NCBI RefSeq assembly: GCF_900113445.1
Contig: NZ_FOPJ01000013.1
Span: 1,300-65,299 of the forward strand
Length of the DNA: 64,000 nucleotides
Direction: 5' to 3'
DNA from: Corynebacterium spheniscorum
GTDB lineage: Bacteria > Actinomycetota > Actinomycetes > Mycobacteriales > Mycobacteriaceae
This document shows, piece by piece, positions 7,486-17,030 of the stretch (its first letter is position 1; every line of letters starts with the position of its first letter). The position numbers were made by a program, and so were the translations under genes. Below the pieces are notes generated by a model. It did no database searches, was not told the origin of the DNA, and was given only the letters and a program-made list of their open reading frames with translations.

Positions 7486-10365
7486 TTATTTCACCACGAG
7501 GTTAAGCATACGGCCGGGCACGAGGATGTGCTTGACCAGGTTCTTGCCCTCTAGGTAGGGGGCGACCTTTTCGTCCTGGGTGGCTGCGGCAAGGACCTCT
7601 TCCTCCGTGGCGGAGGTGGAGATGCTCAGGCGGCCGCGGACCTTGCCGTTGACCTGGACGGGGAGTTCGATCTCGTCGTCGTGGAGCCACTTTTCCTCGT
7701 AGGCGGGGTAGTGGACGTAGGCGACGGAACGATTGTGGCCGAGACGGTGCCAGAGCTCCTCAGCGATGTGCGGGGCGATGGGGCCGACCATGGTGACCAG
7801 CGGGGCGATGGCCTCGGTGGGCAGTGCCTTGGTGTCGCCGTAAGTCTTGGTGAGGTAGTTGACGTACTCGATGAGCTTGGCGACGACGGTGTTGATGCGG
7901 AGGTTTTGGTAATCCTCGCGCACGCCGGCGATGGTGCGGTGCAGCTGCTTGGAGTCTTCATCGCTGAGCTGCAGATCCTCATCGGTGCGTAGCTCGCCGG
8001 TGTTCTCGTTGACCACCAATCGCCAGAGGCGCTGGAGGAAGCGCTGGGCACCGACGACGTCCTTGGTAGCCCAGGGGCGGGAGGTATCTAGCGGGCCCAT
8101 GGACATTTCATAGACGCGGAGGGTGTCGGCACCGTAGTCACGGCAAATGTCGTCCGGGGCGACGGCGTTCTTTAAGGACTTGCCCATCTTGCCGTATTCG
8201 CGGTGGACCTTTTCGCCCTGGTAGAAGAATTCGCCATCCTTTTCCTCCACCTCGGCGGCGGGCACGTAGACGCCGCGATTATCGGTGAAGGCGTAGGCCT
8301 GAATATAGCCCTGGTTGTAGAGGCGGCGATAGGGTTCCTTGGAGGTGACATAGCCAAGGTCGAAGAGCACCTTGTGCCAGAAACGCGAGTAGAGCAGGTG
8401 CAGCACAGCATGCTCGACGCCGCCGACGTAGAGGTCGACGCCGCCGGGATCATTGGGGCCATGCTTATCGGGGCGGGGGCCAGACCAGTAGCGCTCGTTT
8501 TCGAGGTCGCAGAAGGCTTGGTCATTGGTGGGGTCGATATAGCGCAGCTGGTACCAGGAGGAACCAGCCCACTGCGGCATCACGTTGGTATCCCGATAGT
8601 AGGTTTGGGGGCCATCGCCAAGATCAAGTTCGACTTCCACCCAGTCCTTCGCCTTAGCGAGCGGGGGTTGGGGCTCGGAATCGGCATCATCGGGGTCGAA
8701 GGAGACGGGCTTATAGTCCTCTACCTCCGGAAGCTCGATGGGCAGCATGGATTCCGGCAGGTCGTGGGCGCGACCATCCTTGTCATAAACAATGGGGAAG
8801 GGTTCGCCCCAATAGCGCTGGCGGGCGAAGAGCCAATCGCGCAGCTTGTATTGGATCTTTTCTTCACCCAGGTTGTGTTCCGTGAGCCAGGTGATGGTGG
8901 CTTCGATGGCTTCTTGTTTGCCGAGCCCATTGAGGTCAAGGTCGCGATCATTAGCGGAGTTGAGGTGCGGGCCTTCGCCGAGGAAGGCTTCTTCGGCAAC
9001 ATTGCCGCCCTTGAGTACTTCAATAATCGGTAGGCCGAAGACTGTGGCGAACTCATGGTCGCGGGTATCGTGCGCGGGCACGGCCATAATGGCGCCGGTG
9101 CCATAGCCGGTGAGCACGTAGTCTGCGATGAAGACGGGGATCTGTTGGCCATTGACCGGGTTGGTGGCGTAGGCACCGAGGAAGACGCCGGTCTTTTCCT
9201 TATTTTCTTGGCGCTCGAGATCGCTCTTGGCGGCAATGGATTTGCGATAGTTCGCAACGGCTTCTGCCGGGGTGGCGGAATCATAGGTCCAGCGCGGATC
9301 GATGCCCTCATAGCTGCCGGTGCCTTTGGCGACGAACTCATCGACGAGCTCATGTTCGGGGGCGAGCACCATGTAGGTGGCACCGAAGAGGGTATCTGGG
9401 CGGGTGGTGAAGACGCGCAGGGCGTGGCCTTGGCAGTCGAAGTCCACCTCGGCGCCGCGGGAACGGCCAATCCAATTGCGCTGCATGGCCTTGACCTTGT
9501 CGGGCCAATCCAATTCCTCGAGATCATCGATGAGGCGATCGGAGTAGGCGGTGATGCGCATCATCCACTGCGAGAGGTTCTTGCGGAAGACCGGGAAGTT
9601 GCCGCGATCCGAGCGGCCATCGGCAGTGACTTCTTCATTGGCGAGCACGGTTCCTAGGCCGGGGCACCAATTGACCATGGAGTGCGAACGGTAGACCAGG
9701 CGGAAGGAGTCGACGACATCGGCTTGTTCATCGACGGTAAGCGAAACATATTCGCGGCCATCTGGGGTGGGGATTTCACCGGAACGCAGCAGCGGGATGA
9801 GTTCATCGATGCGGCGGGCGCGTTGTTCGCGCTGGTCGAACCAAGCGTTATAAAGCTGCAGGAAGATCCACTGCGTCCAGCGGTAGTACTGCGGGTCGGT
9901 GGTCATTACCGAGCGGCGGGGATCATGGCCAAGGCCCAGGCGGGAGATTTGGCGCTGCATATTTTCAATATTGGCCATGGTGGTGGTGCGCGGATGCGTA
10001 CCGGTTTGGATGGCGTATTGCTCGGCCGGAAGGCCGAAGGCGTCATAGCCTAGGGTGTGCAAGACATTCTTGCCGAGCATGCGGTTGAAGCGCGCATACA
10101 CGTCGGTGGCGATATAGCCCAGCGGGTGGCCTACGTGCAGGCCGGCCCCGGAGGGGTAGGGGAACATGTCTTGGACGAAGAGCTTGTCCTCCGGCAAATC
10201 TTCGCCATCTTCGGGGGCGAGGTCGCCCACCGGGTTGGGGGCGTAGAAGGTGCCATTATCGGCCCAGAATTTTTGCCAGGTGGCTTCTAGTTCATTCGCT
10301 AACTCTGGGGTGTAGCGGTAGGCCGGGGTACTCGTGGGAGTTGAGGAGTCGCTCGGAGTGGTCAT
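7486..10365 (-). CDS. leuS: Leucyl-tRNA synthetase
   Basis: This cytoplasmic class I synthetase charges tRNA-Leu with leucine. The 959-residue product shows the HIGH-type motif in [17 protein letters not shown] and the KMSKS-type motif as KMGKS in [12 protein letters not shown]. It has the large CP1 editing insertion and the C-terminal VNGKVRGRL segment, all typical of bacterial LeuS and of full length. ATG 10365 is chosen because it lies 8 nt after a TAGACT -10 hexamer, so the transcript would be nearly leaderless. ATG 10371 is two codons upstream, and longer frames have no support. It is monocistronic, with a long gene-free region upstream. Confidence 0.97.
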   Translation of the reverse strand: MTTPSDSSTPTSTPAYRYTPELANELEATWQKFWADNGTFYAPNPVGDLAPEDGEDLPEDKLFVQDMFPYPSGAGLHVGHPLGYIATDVYARFNRMLGKNVLHTLGYDAFGLPAEQYAIQTGTHPRTTTMANIENMQRQISRLGLGHDPRRSVMTTDPQYYRWTQWIFLQLYNAWFDQREQRARRIDELIPLLRSGEIPTPDGREYVSLTVDEQADVVDSFRLVYRSHSMVNWCPGLGTVLANEEVTADGRSDRGNFPVFRKNLSQWMMRITAYSDRLIDDLEELDWPDKVKAMQRNWIGRSRGAEVDFDCQGHALRVFTTRPDTLFGATYMVLAPEHELVDEFVAKGTGSYEGIDPRWTYDSATPAEAVANYRKSIAAKSDLERQENKEKTGVFLGAYATNPVNGQQIPVFIADYVLTGYGTGAIMAVPAHDTRDHEFATVFGLPIIEVLKGGNVAEEAFLGEGPHLNSANDRDLDLNGLGKQEAIEATITWLTEHNLGEEKIQYKLRDWLFARQRYWGEPFPIVYDKDGRAHDLPESMLPIELPEVEDYKPVSFDPDDADSEPQPPLAKAKDWVEVELDLGDGPQTYYRDTNVMPQWAGSSWYQLRYIDPTNDQAFCDLENERYWSGPRPDKHGPNDPGGVDLYVGGVEHAVLHLLYSRFWHKVLFDLGYVTSKEPYRRLYNQGYIQAYAFTDNRGVYVPAAEVEEKDGEFFYQGEKVHREYGKMGKSLKNAVAPDDICRDYGADTLRVYEMSMGPLDTSRPWATKDVVGAQRFLQRLWRLVVNENTGELRTDEDLQLSDEDSKQLHRTIAGVREDYQNLRINTVVAKLIEYVNYLTKTYGDTKALPTEAIAPLVTMVGPIAPHIAEELWHRLGHNRSVAYVHYPAYEEKWLHDDEIELPVQVNGKVRGRLSISTSATEEEVLAAATQDEKVAPYLEGKNLVKHILVPGRMLNLVVK

Positions 10366-10373
10366 GCTCATGA

Positions 10374-10401
10374 AGTCTAATATGTTTGCGCGCGAGGTGA
10401 A
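10374..10401 (-). promoter_or_regulatory. Candidate leuS promoter
   Basis: On the minus strand TTCACC (10396-10401) and TAGACT (10374-10379) are 16 bases apart and fit a sigma-A type promoter with a TANANT -10. Transcription would begin about at the leuS start codon. Confidence 0.45.
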
Positions 10402-11753
10402 CGCGCAGCTAGGGCTAATCTCACAGAGTGCGACACATCTGCGGGAGCGGAGCATGAATAAGGCTGGATTTTTGGGGTGTGGGGTGGCCCTAGTGCGTGG
10501 TGTCTGGGGCTGTGTCCCCCCTCCGTGGTGGGCGCATTGCGTGAATCGTGGGGGTCGAAGGATGTGGGTATAGGACGCAGCAGGTCCAGCGCGCGCCTAC
10601 AGCACGCTTTCCCTACGGTGTCCTCCTTCGGCCGGCCACACGCTCACGCAATGCACCCCCAGGGGCTTTAGGCCGGATGGCTACTGTCCCGAGCCACCGC
10701 GCCTAAGTCTATGTGCGCTCTACAAAAAGGGGTGAGAGCTCGCTGAGGAGGGGCTTCTTCAGCGTGGTGTAACTGTTGGGGGAGTACGCGGTCCTTCTTT
10801 TCCCGCGCGATGCACTGGTGCACTGGTGCACTGTGGCGCGTTGGGCGCTGAGCATTGGTGCGGGGTGAGCAGCCAACGCTAACGGCGGGGTTACAGCTCG
10901 AAGGATCGTGGACTATCAGTTAGGCATCACGCTAGTGAGAGAAGCGGTAAAGAATCTCCTCAATGGCGGTTATGCAATTATGTGGTCGCTATCCGCGGAT
11001 GTGATGAGTCCCCGAGTGTTGTGGCCGTGCCGCCTGGCGGGCGTGCGTTGGCTGTGCATCTTGGCGAGGGTGTGAACCTGCCGAGATGTTATGGGGTGCG
11101 GATGTGGGGTGAAACCAGCTGGTGCAATGAAGCATCTGCTGAGTATCTGCACGCACCGAGTCGTGGTACTGAACGCGGATGCGCATCGGTATAAATGATG
11201 CTGTGCGTGGCCTAACACCTGCTGATCCCTGGCGGGGAGTCCAGCGGTGGGCCGCGTTCACGAGCTGCCGGTGGCACCTGTGTTCGTACTACGACACGAT
11301 GCTGCTTAACCTAACACGTTTTCAATAGCTAAGCCATTAAAAAGGGCGTTGGAGAAGTGTCAATATGAGTTCTCTTCCACCCAAAACAGGGCAACGTCGG
11401 AGGTCTGATGTTGCTGTCTGTGTGGGTTGAGAACAAGGGTTTCTTGGCAGTATTTCGCTAATCTTCATGGATAAGCCGGGTAACGCGGCGAGGGTTGTTG
11501 GATCAGAAAGCCGACAGCAAAGCAAGACTGATCCGTTCTATCCGTTTTCCTCACCTAAATTGTTCTAGGTGCCCTAGGCCTCCCCGATACGAGGCTTATT
11601 GAAAACAAATAGAGCAGCCAGGGTGGGAGGTGAATCTCCACTTTTCTCTGGGCCTGTAGAGCTTTCCCTTGGATATGGTCGTAAGCCGACGCCGGGGCGT
11701 TACAGCGCAGGCGGGGGTAAGGGGGGAAGTTGAGGTTGGGGAAAGAAAGAGAA
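10402..11753. other. Long gene-free stretch upstream of leuS
   Basis: About 1.35 kb holds no gene I can support: short frames only, no family similarity and no ribosome binding sites. A short tandem repeat lies at 10811-10834. I looked for a T-box leader or an RNA gene and found neither. Confidence 0.5.
10811..10834. repeat. Short tandem repeat, 8-bp unit TGCACTGG
   Basis: The 8-mer TGCACTGG is repeated almost three times in a row inside the gene-free region. Function is unknown and it may be chance slippage. Confidence 0.6.
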
Positions 11754-11785
11754 AGTCCCCGCAGGACAGAAAGCCTGCGAGGACT
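11754..11785 (-). terminator. Terminator of the symporter gene
   Basis: A 12-bp stem with one G-U pair (AGTCCCCGCAGG 11754-11765, CCTGCGAGGACT 11774-11785) is followed on the minus strand by TTTCTCTTTCTTT. It lies just after the stop of the transporter gene. Confidence 0.8.
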
Positions 11786-11808
11786 GATGATGTTGAGAGT
11801 GTTTGTGC

Positions 11809-13050
11809 TTAGAGAGTGGTCTCCGCACCGAGGATGCGCTCATCGCCGGGTTCGCGCGGGACAGCGTTAATCTTGCCGCGGGCGAATTTATCGACGATCA
11901 GAGCAATGGCACCATCGCCGGTGACATTAGCTGCGGTACCGAAGGAGTCAATGGCGATATAGGCGGCGATCATGAGTGCCACCTGGTCGGCATTGAAGCC
12001 GAGCATGCTGCTGAGCAGACCCACCGCGGCCATAATGGCACCACCTGGCACACCAGGGGCTGCGATCATGGTGATGCCCAGCATGAGGACGAAGCCGATG
12101 GCCAAAGCCGGGGATACGTCGATCTGCTGCATATGCACAATGGCGAAGGCGAAGAGGCCGATCTTCATCATGGAGCCAGCCAGGTGAATGGTGGCGCATA
12201 GCGGAACCGTGAAGCCGGCAACGTTCGGGTCCACACCATTTTTTTGGGTGCACTGGTAGGTGACCGGAATGGTGGCTGCTGAGGAGCTGGTACCCAAGGC
12301 GGTGGCATAAGCCGGCAGCATATTCTTGAACACCTTGAAGGGGTTGCGGGCGGCAATGACACCAGCCAAGGAGTACTGCAGGGCCAACAAGATAATGGTC
12401 ATGATGATGGCAAGGACCAGGACCTTGGCGAAGGCCACGAGAGTGTCATGCAGGTTGCCATTCATACCCAGGGATAGGAACATGCCGAAAATGAAGACCG
12501 GCAGCAAGGGGATGATGAAGGCGGAAATGACCTTCATGACGACATTCTCGAATTCGCGGGCAACCTGCAGGAGGGTGCCGGATTTAACGACCGTCATGGC
12601 CAGGCCCACACAGAAGGCCAGCAGCAGTGCACTCATGATCTCAAAGGGCGGCGGCATCTCGATAGAGAAATAAGGGCTCATAGCGCCTTCATCAATATCG
12701 ACGGCTTGGACCATGCCTTGATCACTGAGCAACCAGGGGTAAACAGCGCGGGCGACGGCATAGGCAATGAAGCCAGAGACAATCGTGGAGCAGTAGGCGA
12801 TGCCGGTGGTGATACCCAACCACTTTCCGGCACCTGCACCTAGGCCTGCAATAGCTGGGGTGATCAGGGCGAAGATCAGCACTGGGACGAAGAAGCCCAG
12901 GAAGTTACCGAAGAGGCCATTGAAGGTGATGAACACCTTGGCCAGCCAGGTTGGGAAAATGAAACTGCAGATCACACCCAGGATGATCGCGAGGACCACC
13001 CTAAAGAGCAGGGACTTAGATAAGCGTTGGAAGTCCACGATGGACGTCAC
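11809..13050 (-). CDS. Dicarboxylate/amino acid:cation symporter (DAACS family)
   Basis: This 413-residue membrane protein has eight to ten hydrophobic segments and two family signatures. One is the serine-rich hairpin GTSSSAATIPVT in the middle; the other is the late DSFGTAANVTGDGA segment, where Asp and Asn bind substrate and cation in GltP/DctA/SstT proteins. It probably imports an acidic amino acid, serine/threonine or a C4-dicarboxylate with Na+ or H+. The exact substrate cannot be read from the sequence. It is transcribed alone and ends at a good terminator. A related transporter gene lies near trp in other corynebacteria, so the position looks ancestral. Confidence 0.85.
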   Translation of the reverse strand: MTSIVDFQRLSKSLLFRVVLAIILGVICSFIFPTWLAKVFITFNGLFGNFLGFFVPVLIFALITPAIAGLGAGAGKWLGITTGIAYCSTIVSGFIAYAVARAVYPWLLSDQGMVQAVDIDEGAMSPYFSIEMPPPFEIMSALLLAFCVGLAMTVVKSGTLLQVAREFENVVMKVISAFIIPLLPVFIFGMFLSLGMNGNLHDTLVAFAKVLVLAIIMTIILLALQYSLAGVIAARNPFKVFKNMLPAYATALGTSSSAATIPVTYQCTQKNGVDPNVAGFTVPLCATIHLAGSMMKIGLFAFAIVHMQQIDVSPALAIGFVLMLGITMIAAPGVPGGAIMAAVGLLSSMLGFNADQVALMIAAYIAIDSFGTAANVTGDGAIALIVDKFARGKINAVPREPGDERILGAETTL

Positions 13051-13311
13051 CTCTTTAGTGTTGGGTCAGGGGCGAAGGCGTGGTGCAAGTTGTCTGCGGT
13101 GGGCGCGCATTGCACGCGGCCTGGCGGTCATGAAATTCGAGCTCGAGAACACGCGGGATAGCGTGATAACACTATTCTCTGTGTTCTTGGGACGTTACCG
13201 CACCTAAGAGCTAAGCAATAGCTCAGCAGTGGTGTCTTAACCCCGATTGATTGTGTGAACTATACCCAGAACTGTTGCGGGCCCTATCGCTTTAGCTTGG
13301 GTGCGCTGATT

Positions 13312-13812
13312 ATGCTGGGGACCATGATCGCAATTGGCGTGCTCTTACTGATCTTCGGTGTCTTCCTCATAGTGGTGGGGGCACTGGCCTGGTCGCAGCG
13401 TTTACCTGGAAATAAGTGGGTGGGCCTACGCATCCCAGAAGTGCGCAAATCCAAAGAAATGTGGGATACCGCGCACCGCATTGCCGGCCCCGCCTGGACT
13501 GCTGGTGGGGCGTGCATGCTGATTGGTGGGCTGGTTGCTTTTGTGGCCAGTGGCTGGCTCTGGGTTATCCCGGTGCTGGGTTTCCTCGCCGGTTTGGCTT
13601 TGGTGGGAACCGGTGCTGGCATGTCCGCACATGCGGTAGCCATCTTGGATGCGCAGGCCTCCCAACAAGCAGCCAGCCCAGAACCCGGTGTGCAATGCTG
13701 CTCCGCTGGAGACGCGGCTGATAATGCGCCTGCTCCGAAGGTGGATCTTGGTGCGCTACGCCGCGCCGTGAAAGAAAGTGGCGCGGATAAGCCGCGGGAG
13801 ACTGGCGCCTAA
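13312..13812 (+). CDS. SdpI-family membrane protein
   Basis: The 166-residue product from ATG 13312 (or ATG 13324) has an N-terminal helix, then the segment RLPGNKWVGLRIPEVRKSKEMWDTAHRIAG, the typical SdpI/YhfL signature (GLR ... W ... HR.AG). Two or three more helices and an Ala-rich cytoplasmic tail follow. In Bacillus SdpI confers immunity to the SDP toxin, but the family is widespread and most members have no known role. Two Sdp-like precursor loci in this window make an immunity link worth testing. It stands upstream of the trp leader in the same direction with a gap of about 130 bases. Confidence 0.6.
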   Translation: MLGTMIAIGVLLLIFGVFLIVVGALAWSQRLPGNKWVGLRIPEVRKSKEMWDTAHRIAGPAWTAGGACMLIGGLVAFVASGWLWVIPVLGFLAGLALVGTGAGMSAHAVAILDAQASQQAASPEPGVQCCSAGDAADNAPAPKVDLGALRRAVKESGADKPRETGA

Positions 13813-13948
13813 TCGCCGTACCTGCATCGCGCCGCCACACGATCTCGGGGAAAGCTTAAATGAGCAGCTGCACCCCCCGCGGGCGTGTACCTTTCCTTGC
13901 GTGGGTTAAGCGAGGCAGGTTAATCTAGCGGACGTGAAGAGTGATTAT

Positions 13949-14002
13949 TGCTATCGGCCACGGTCGGCGAAGGCCACGTGGTGGTGCTGGTGGCGCGCCT
14001 AA
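13949..14002 (+). CDS. trpL: trp leader peptide, 17 residues with three Trp codons
   Basis: A short frame from TTG 13949, with GAAGAG six bases upstream, encodes fM-LSATVGEGHVWCWWRA and ends at TAA 14000-14002. Three of its last six codons are Trp. Its position about 230 bases before trpE and the hairpins downstream fit ribosome-mediated attenuation as known for corynebacterial trp operons. A shorter version from GTG 13979 is possible. Confidence 0.6.
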   Translation, partial: CYRPRSAKATWWCWWRA

Positions 14003-14123
14003 GCGGCGAGTCGAAGAGGCACCGAGCAGTATTCATACCTAATTTTTGCTTCTTTTAAGGGCTCGCACAGGCCATGAGCGCGACAGCAAGTGTCAGAACG
14101 CGCGGAGTGCGGGTCCTTTTGTT
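13983..14123 (+). promoter_or_regulatory. trp attenuator with alternative hairpins
   Basis: Four pairing segments can be traced. GGTGC (13983-13987, in the Trp codons) pairs with GCACC (14019-14023). CGAGC (14023-14027) can instead pair with GCTCG (14061-14065). GGGCTCGCAC (14059-14068) pairs with GTGCGGGTCC (14107-14116, two G-U pairs), followed by TTTTGTT. A ribosome stalled on Trp codons would free segment 2 to capture segment 3 and prevent the terminator. The pairing is my own reading, not a folding calculation. Confidence 0.5.
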
Positions 14124-14229
14124 GTATCCAGGGGTCAGTGCTCGCGGGGGAGACGCTGTAACGCAAGATGGGACGTGCGGGAGTTGAAAAAGAATTCTGG
14201 CAGCGAAGAGATGAAAGGGCGCGGCACAG

Positions 14230-15990
14230 GTGGAGCAGCAGCGAGTAGGCGGCGGTAGTGAGATCGCGGCGCGGGTTGTGCATCGGCGCGTGCGATACCA
14301 CGAGAATGCGTCTGGGTTATTTGCGTTATTGGGTGGGACGCAGGCGCGGGATGCGGTGCTTTTGGAGAGCGCTGATATTACGACGCATTCTGGGTTGACC
14401 AGTGTGATGGTGCTGCGCGGTTCGCTGCGGGTGACCTGTGTGGAGCAGGAGGTGCGCCTGGAGGTGCTGAGCCCCTCGGGGGAGTTATTGGCCTCGCGGG
14501 TGCGGGAGCAGTTGGCGGAGTTTCTGGTTGAACAGGGGAGCGGGACTCCGGCCGGCGTGTTTAGGTTCCTGAGCCCGGACGAATTAGCGAAGCAGCAGCA
14601 GGCTCGTGGCGTGATGATGGAAGAACGCGAGCGTTTATTAGCCCCCTCGCCGGCTTTGGTGCTCCGCAAGCTGCAGATGGATCCCGGTTATGAGGATCCT
14701 TCCGGCACCTTGCCTTTCTTAGCTGGTGGTTTTGCCTTTGATTATTTGGGGACCTTTGAGACCTTGAGTCCCTTTAACGAGCAGAGGTCGCGGGTAGGGG
14801 AGGACGCGGAAGGCGCGGAGGGGGCAGAAGCCGAACGGGTTGCTATCGAAGAAATTGGCAATACCTACCCGGATTATCAGTTCATTGCCGCCGAAATCAT
14901 GCTGACTATTAATCATGAGGAAGCAACCGCGGAGTTAGTGGCGCTGGATGTGGGGGATAGTGCCGAACTACAGGCGGAGTTGGATCGCCTTGCGGAGATT
15001 ATTGAACACGCGAATACCGCTGACGCGGAGGATGCGGCGGGCGCTGAGGCGAATGTTTCACGTGAAACATTGGCGCGCCGAGATGCCGCGGAGCCGGGGA
15101 CTTTGCCGGTGAGTGTGGACGTTTCTGATGCTGAGTTCCGCGACTTGGTGACTCAGATGAAACAGGAGATCTACAACGGCGAGATTTATCAGGTGGTCCC
15201 GGCGCGCACCTTCAGCGCGCCTTGCCCAGATGCTTTTGCAGCGTATCGCCAACTGCGGGATACCAACCCGAGTCCTTATATGTTTTATTTGCGCGGGGTG
15301 GATCAATGCGGGGAACCCTATGAGCTCTTCGGGGCTTCACCGGAATCCAACTTGAAATTCGATGCTGAGACTCGTGAGGTGCAGCTTTATCCGATTGCGG
15401 GCACACGCCCCCGCGGATTGACCCCCACTGGGGAAGTGGACCTGGAGTTGGATATTCGTGCGGAGTTGGAGCTGCGCACCGATGATAAGGAAATTGCGGA
15501 ACACACCATGTTGGTAGATTTAGCGCGCAATGACTTAGCGCGGGTGGCTGTGCCGCGCACCCGGGCGGTGGCGGAGTTATTGCAGGTGGATCGCTATTCG
15601 CGGGTGATGCACTTGATCTCGCGGGTGACGGCGACTTTGGATCCGGAGTTTGATGCTTTGGATGCGTATCGCGCGTGTATGAATATGGGCACCTTAACAG
15701 GGGCGCCGAAGCTGCGGGCTACGGATTTATTGCGGCGTGCGGAGGGGAAGCGTCGTGGTTCCTATGGTGGCGCGGTGGGGTACCTGCGCGGTGATGGGGA
15801 TATGGATACCTGCATTGTGATTCGTTCGGCTTATGTGCGCCGTGGCGTGGCGATGGTGCAGGCCGGGGCCGGAGTGGTGCGTGATTCACAGCCGCAGGCC
15901 GAAGCTGATGAGACCTTGCATAAGGCCTATGCCGTTCTGCGGGCATTGGCGCTGGCAGATAATGGGAAAGAACCGGAGGTGCAGCGATGA
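14230..15990 (+). CDS. trpE: Anthranilate synthase component I
   Basis: TrpE converts chorismate and ammonia from TrpG to anthranilate, the first step of tryptophan synthesis. The 586-residue protein has the N-terminal LLES tryptophan-binding motif (residues 44-47) for feedback inhibition. The C-terminal chorismate-binding domain carries YQVVPARTF, SPESNLKF, PIAGTRPRG, HTMLVDLARND and GTLTGAPK. Compared with relatives it carries extra acidic/Ala-rich segments around residues 195-205 and 265-290. GTG 14230 is the best start, but the ribosome binding site is weak. A perfect parS 16-mer at 15054-15069 is read through as NVSRET inside such an insertion. TrpG follows with a 4-base overlap. Confidence 0.96.
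   Translation: MEQQRVGGGSEIAARVVHRRVRYHENASGLFALLGGTQARDAVLLESADITTHSGLTSVMVLRGSLRVTCVEQEVRLEVLSPSGELLASRVREQLAEFLVEQGSGTPAGVFRFLSPDELAKQQQARGVMMEERERLLAPSPALVLRKLQMDPGYEDPSGTLPFLAGGFAFDYLGTFETLSPFNEQRSRVGEDAEGAEGAEAERVAIEEIGNTYPDYQFIAAEIMLTINHEEATAELVALDVGDSAELQAELDRLAEIIEHANTADAEDAAGAEANVSRETLARRDAAEPGTLPVSVDVSDAEFRDLVTQMKQEIYNGEIYQVVPARTFSAPCPDAFAAYRQLRDTNPSPYMFYLRGVDQCGEPYELFGASPESNLKFDAETREVQLYPIAGTRPRGLTPTGEVDLELDIRAELELRTDDKEIAEHTMLVDLARNDLARVAVPRTRAVAELLQVDRYSRVMHLISRVTATLDPEFDALDAYRACMNMGTLTGAPKLRATDLLRRAEGKRRGSYGGAVGYLRGDGDMDTCIVIRSAYVRRGVAMVQAGAGVVRDSQPQAEADETLHKAYAVLRALALADNGKEPEVQR
15054..15069. promoter_or_regulatory. parS site 1 (perfect), inside trpE
   Basis: TGTTTCACGTGAAACA matches the bacterial parS palindrome 16/16. 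It lies within coding sequence, in a poorly conserved insertion of TrpE. Confidence 0.9.
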
Positions 15991-16910
15991 GCACGCAGGA
16001 TTCAATGGTGGATGCTTCAATGCTTGATGCTAGTGCCGGCGCGGCGCTGACCAATGGGCACGAAGCGCCTGAGCGCCTTACTGAGCAGCAGGTGGCAGCG
16101 CGTGAGCGTGCAGCCAATAATCCTGGTGGCGGCGGTATTGTGCTGATCGATAACCACGATAGTTTTGTCTATAACCTGGTGGATGCCTTGGCGCATACCG
16201 CGGCAGCGGAGTCTCAGGTTAGTGGGTCTGCTGGGTCTAGTTCGGGGGCCGCGAGCGCCGAGGGTGCCACCGATGCGCCGCTGCAGTACCGAGTCTTCCG
16301 TAATAGCGCCACCCCCTTGGAAGTGCTTTCCCTTAATCCGGACCTCATTGTTTTATCCCCCGGGCCCGGGCACCCCACTCAAGCCGGTCGCATGATGGAG
16401 CTTATTGAGATCGCCCTGGGACGTGTCCCCATGTTAGGGATTTGCCTTGGCTTCCAGGCACTCATAGATCACCTAGGCGGAACCGTCGCTCCCTGCGGGC
16501 CAGTACATGGCAGCACCGACCATATGCGCTTGAGTGATGCTGGGGTTGATCACCCCGTATTCGCGGGACTCACAGTGGATGCCGGTCCGGAACGCGGTGC
16601 CGCGGAACATCGGGGCCGCCTAGTTCCGGTGGCGCGCTATCACTCCCTTGGTGCCACCAAGGTACCTGAAGGCCTGGTGAATTTAGGGACCTGCCCAGCA
16701 AGCGATGCTGAGGGTGGGGAAGTGGTGATGGCTGCTGAAACCGATGAAAAATTTTTACGCACCCAGGTGTTGGGCACCCCGGATAAGCCTTGGGAAGGTG
16801 CGGTTGCACATGCCATGGGCCTGCAATTCCACCCGGAGTCAGTACTAAGCCCCTCTGGCCCAATTATTTTGCAGCGTGCGCTGCGCTACCTGAAGGAGGC
16901 TCGAGTTTAG
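15987..16910 (+). CDS. trpG: Anthranilate synthase component II (glutamine amidotransferase)
   Basis: TrpG supplies ammonia from glutamine to TrpE. The class I amidotransferase triad is visible: Cys153 in LGICLGFQAL and His/Glu in QFHPESVLSPSG. DNHDSFVYNLV begins the domain at about residue 55. At 307 residues it is about 100 longer than usual, with a 50-residue Ala-rich N-terminal extension and a Ser/Ala/Gly insertion at about 75-97. No better start exists before DNHDSF, so the extension may be real. It overlaps trpE by four bases (ATGA), which points to translational coupling. Confidence 0.95.
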   Translation: MSTQDSMVDASMLDASAGAALTNGHEAPERLTEQQVAARERAANNPGGGGIVLIDNHDSFVYNLVDALAHTAAAESQVSGSAGSSSGAASAEGATDAPLQYRVFRNSATPLEVLSLNPDLIVLSPGPGHPTQAGRMMELIEIALGRVPMLGICLGFQALIDHLGGTVAPCGPVHGSTDHMRLSDAGVDHPVFAGLTVDAGPERGAAEHRGRLVPVARYHSLGATKVPEGLVNLGTCPASDAEGGEVVMAAETDEKFLRTQVLGTPDKPWEGAVAHAMGLQFHPESVLSPSGPIILQRALRYLKEARV

Positions 16911-17030
16911 GCCATGTTGCCGCGTTTTTTGATTGCTTATCTTTTGGCCAATGATCCATCGCAACCCCCAGGTGTCAGCGCGAGCTAGCGCTCTTCGATA
17001 CTCTGACACCATAAGAAAGGACAACCACAT

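Noticed and set aside
8203-9033. Long open frame opposite to leuS
   Set aside because: It is an antisense shadow caused by codon bias in leuS; no ribosome binding site or family character.
10402-10800. T-box or other riboswitch upstream of leuS
   Set aside because: No T-box sequence or specifier-loop structure is recognisable, and the promoter candidate would give a leaderless mRNA.
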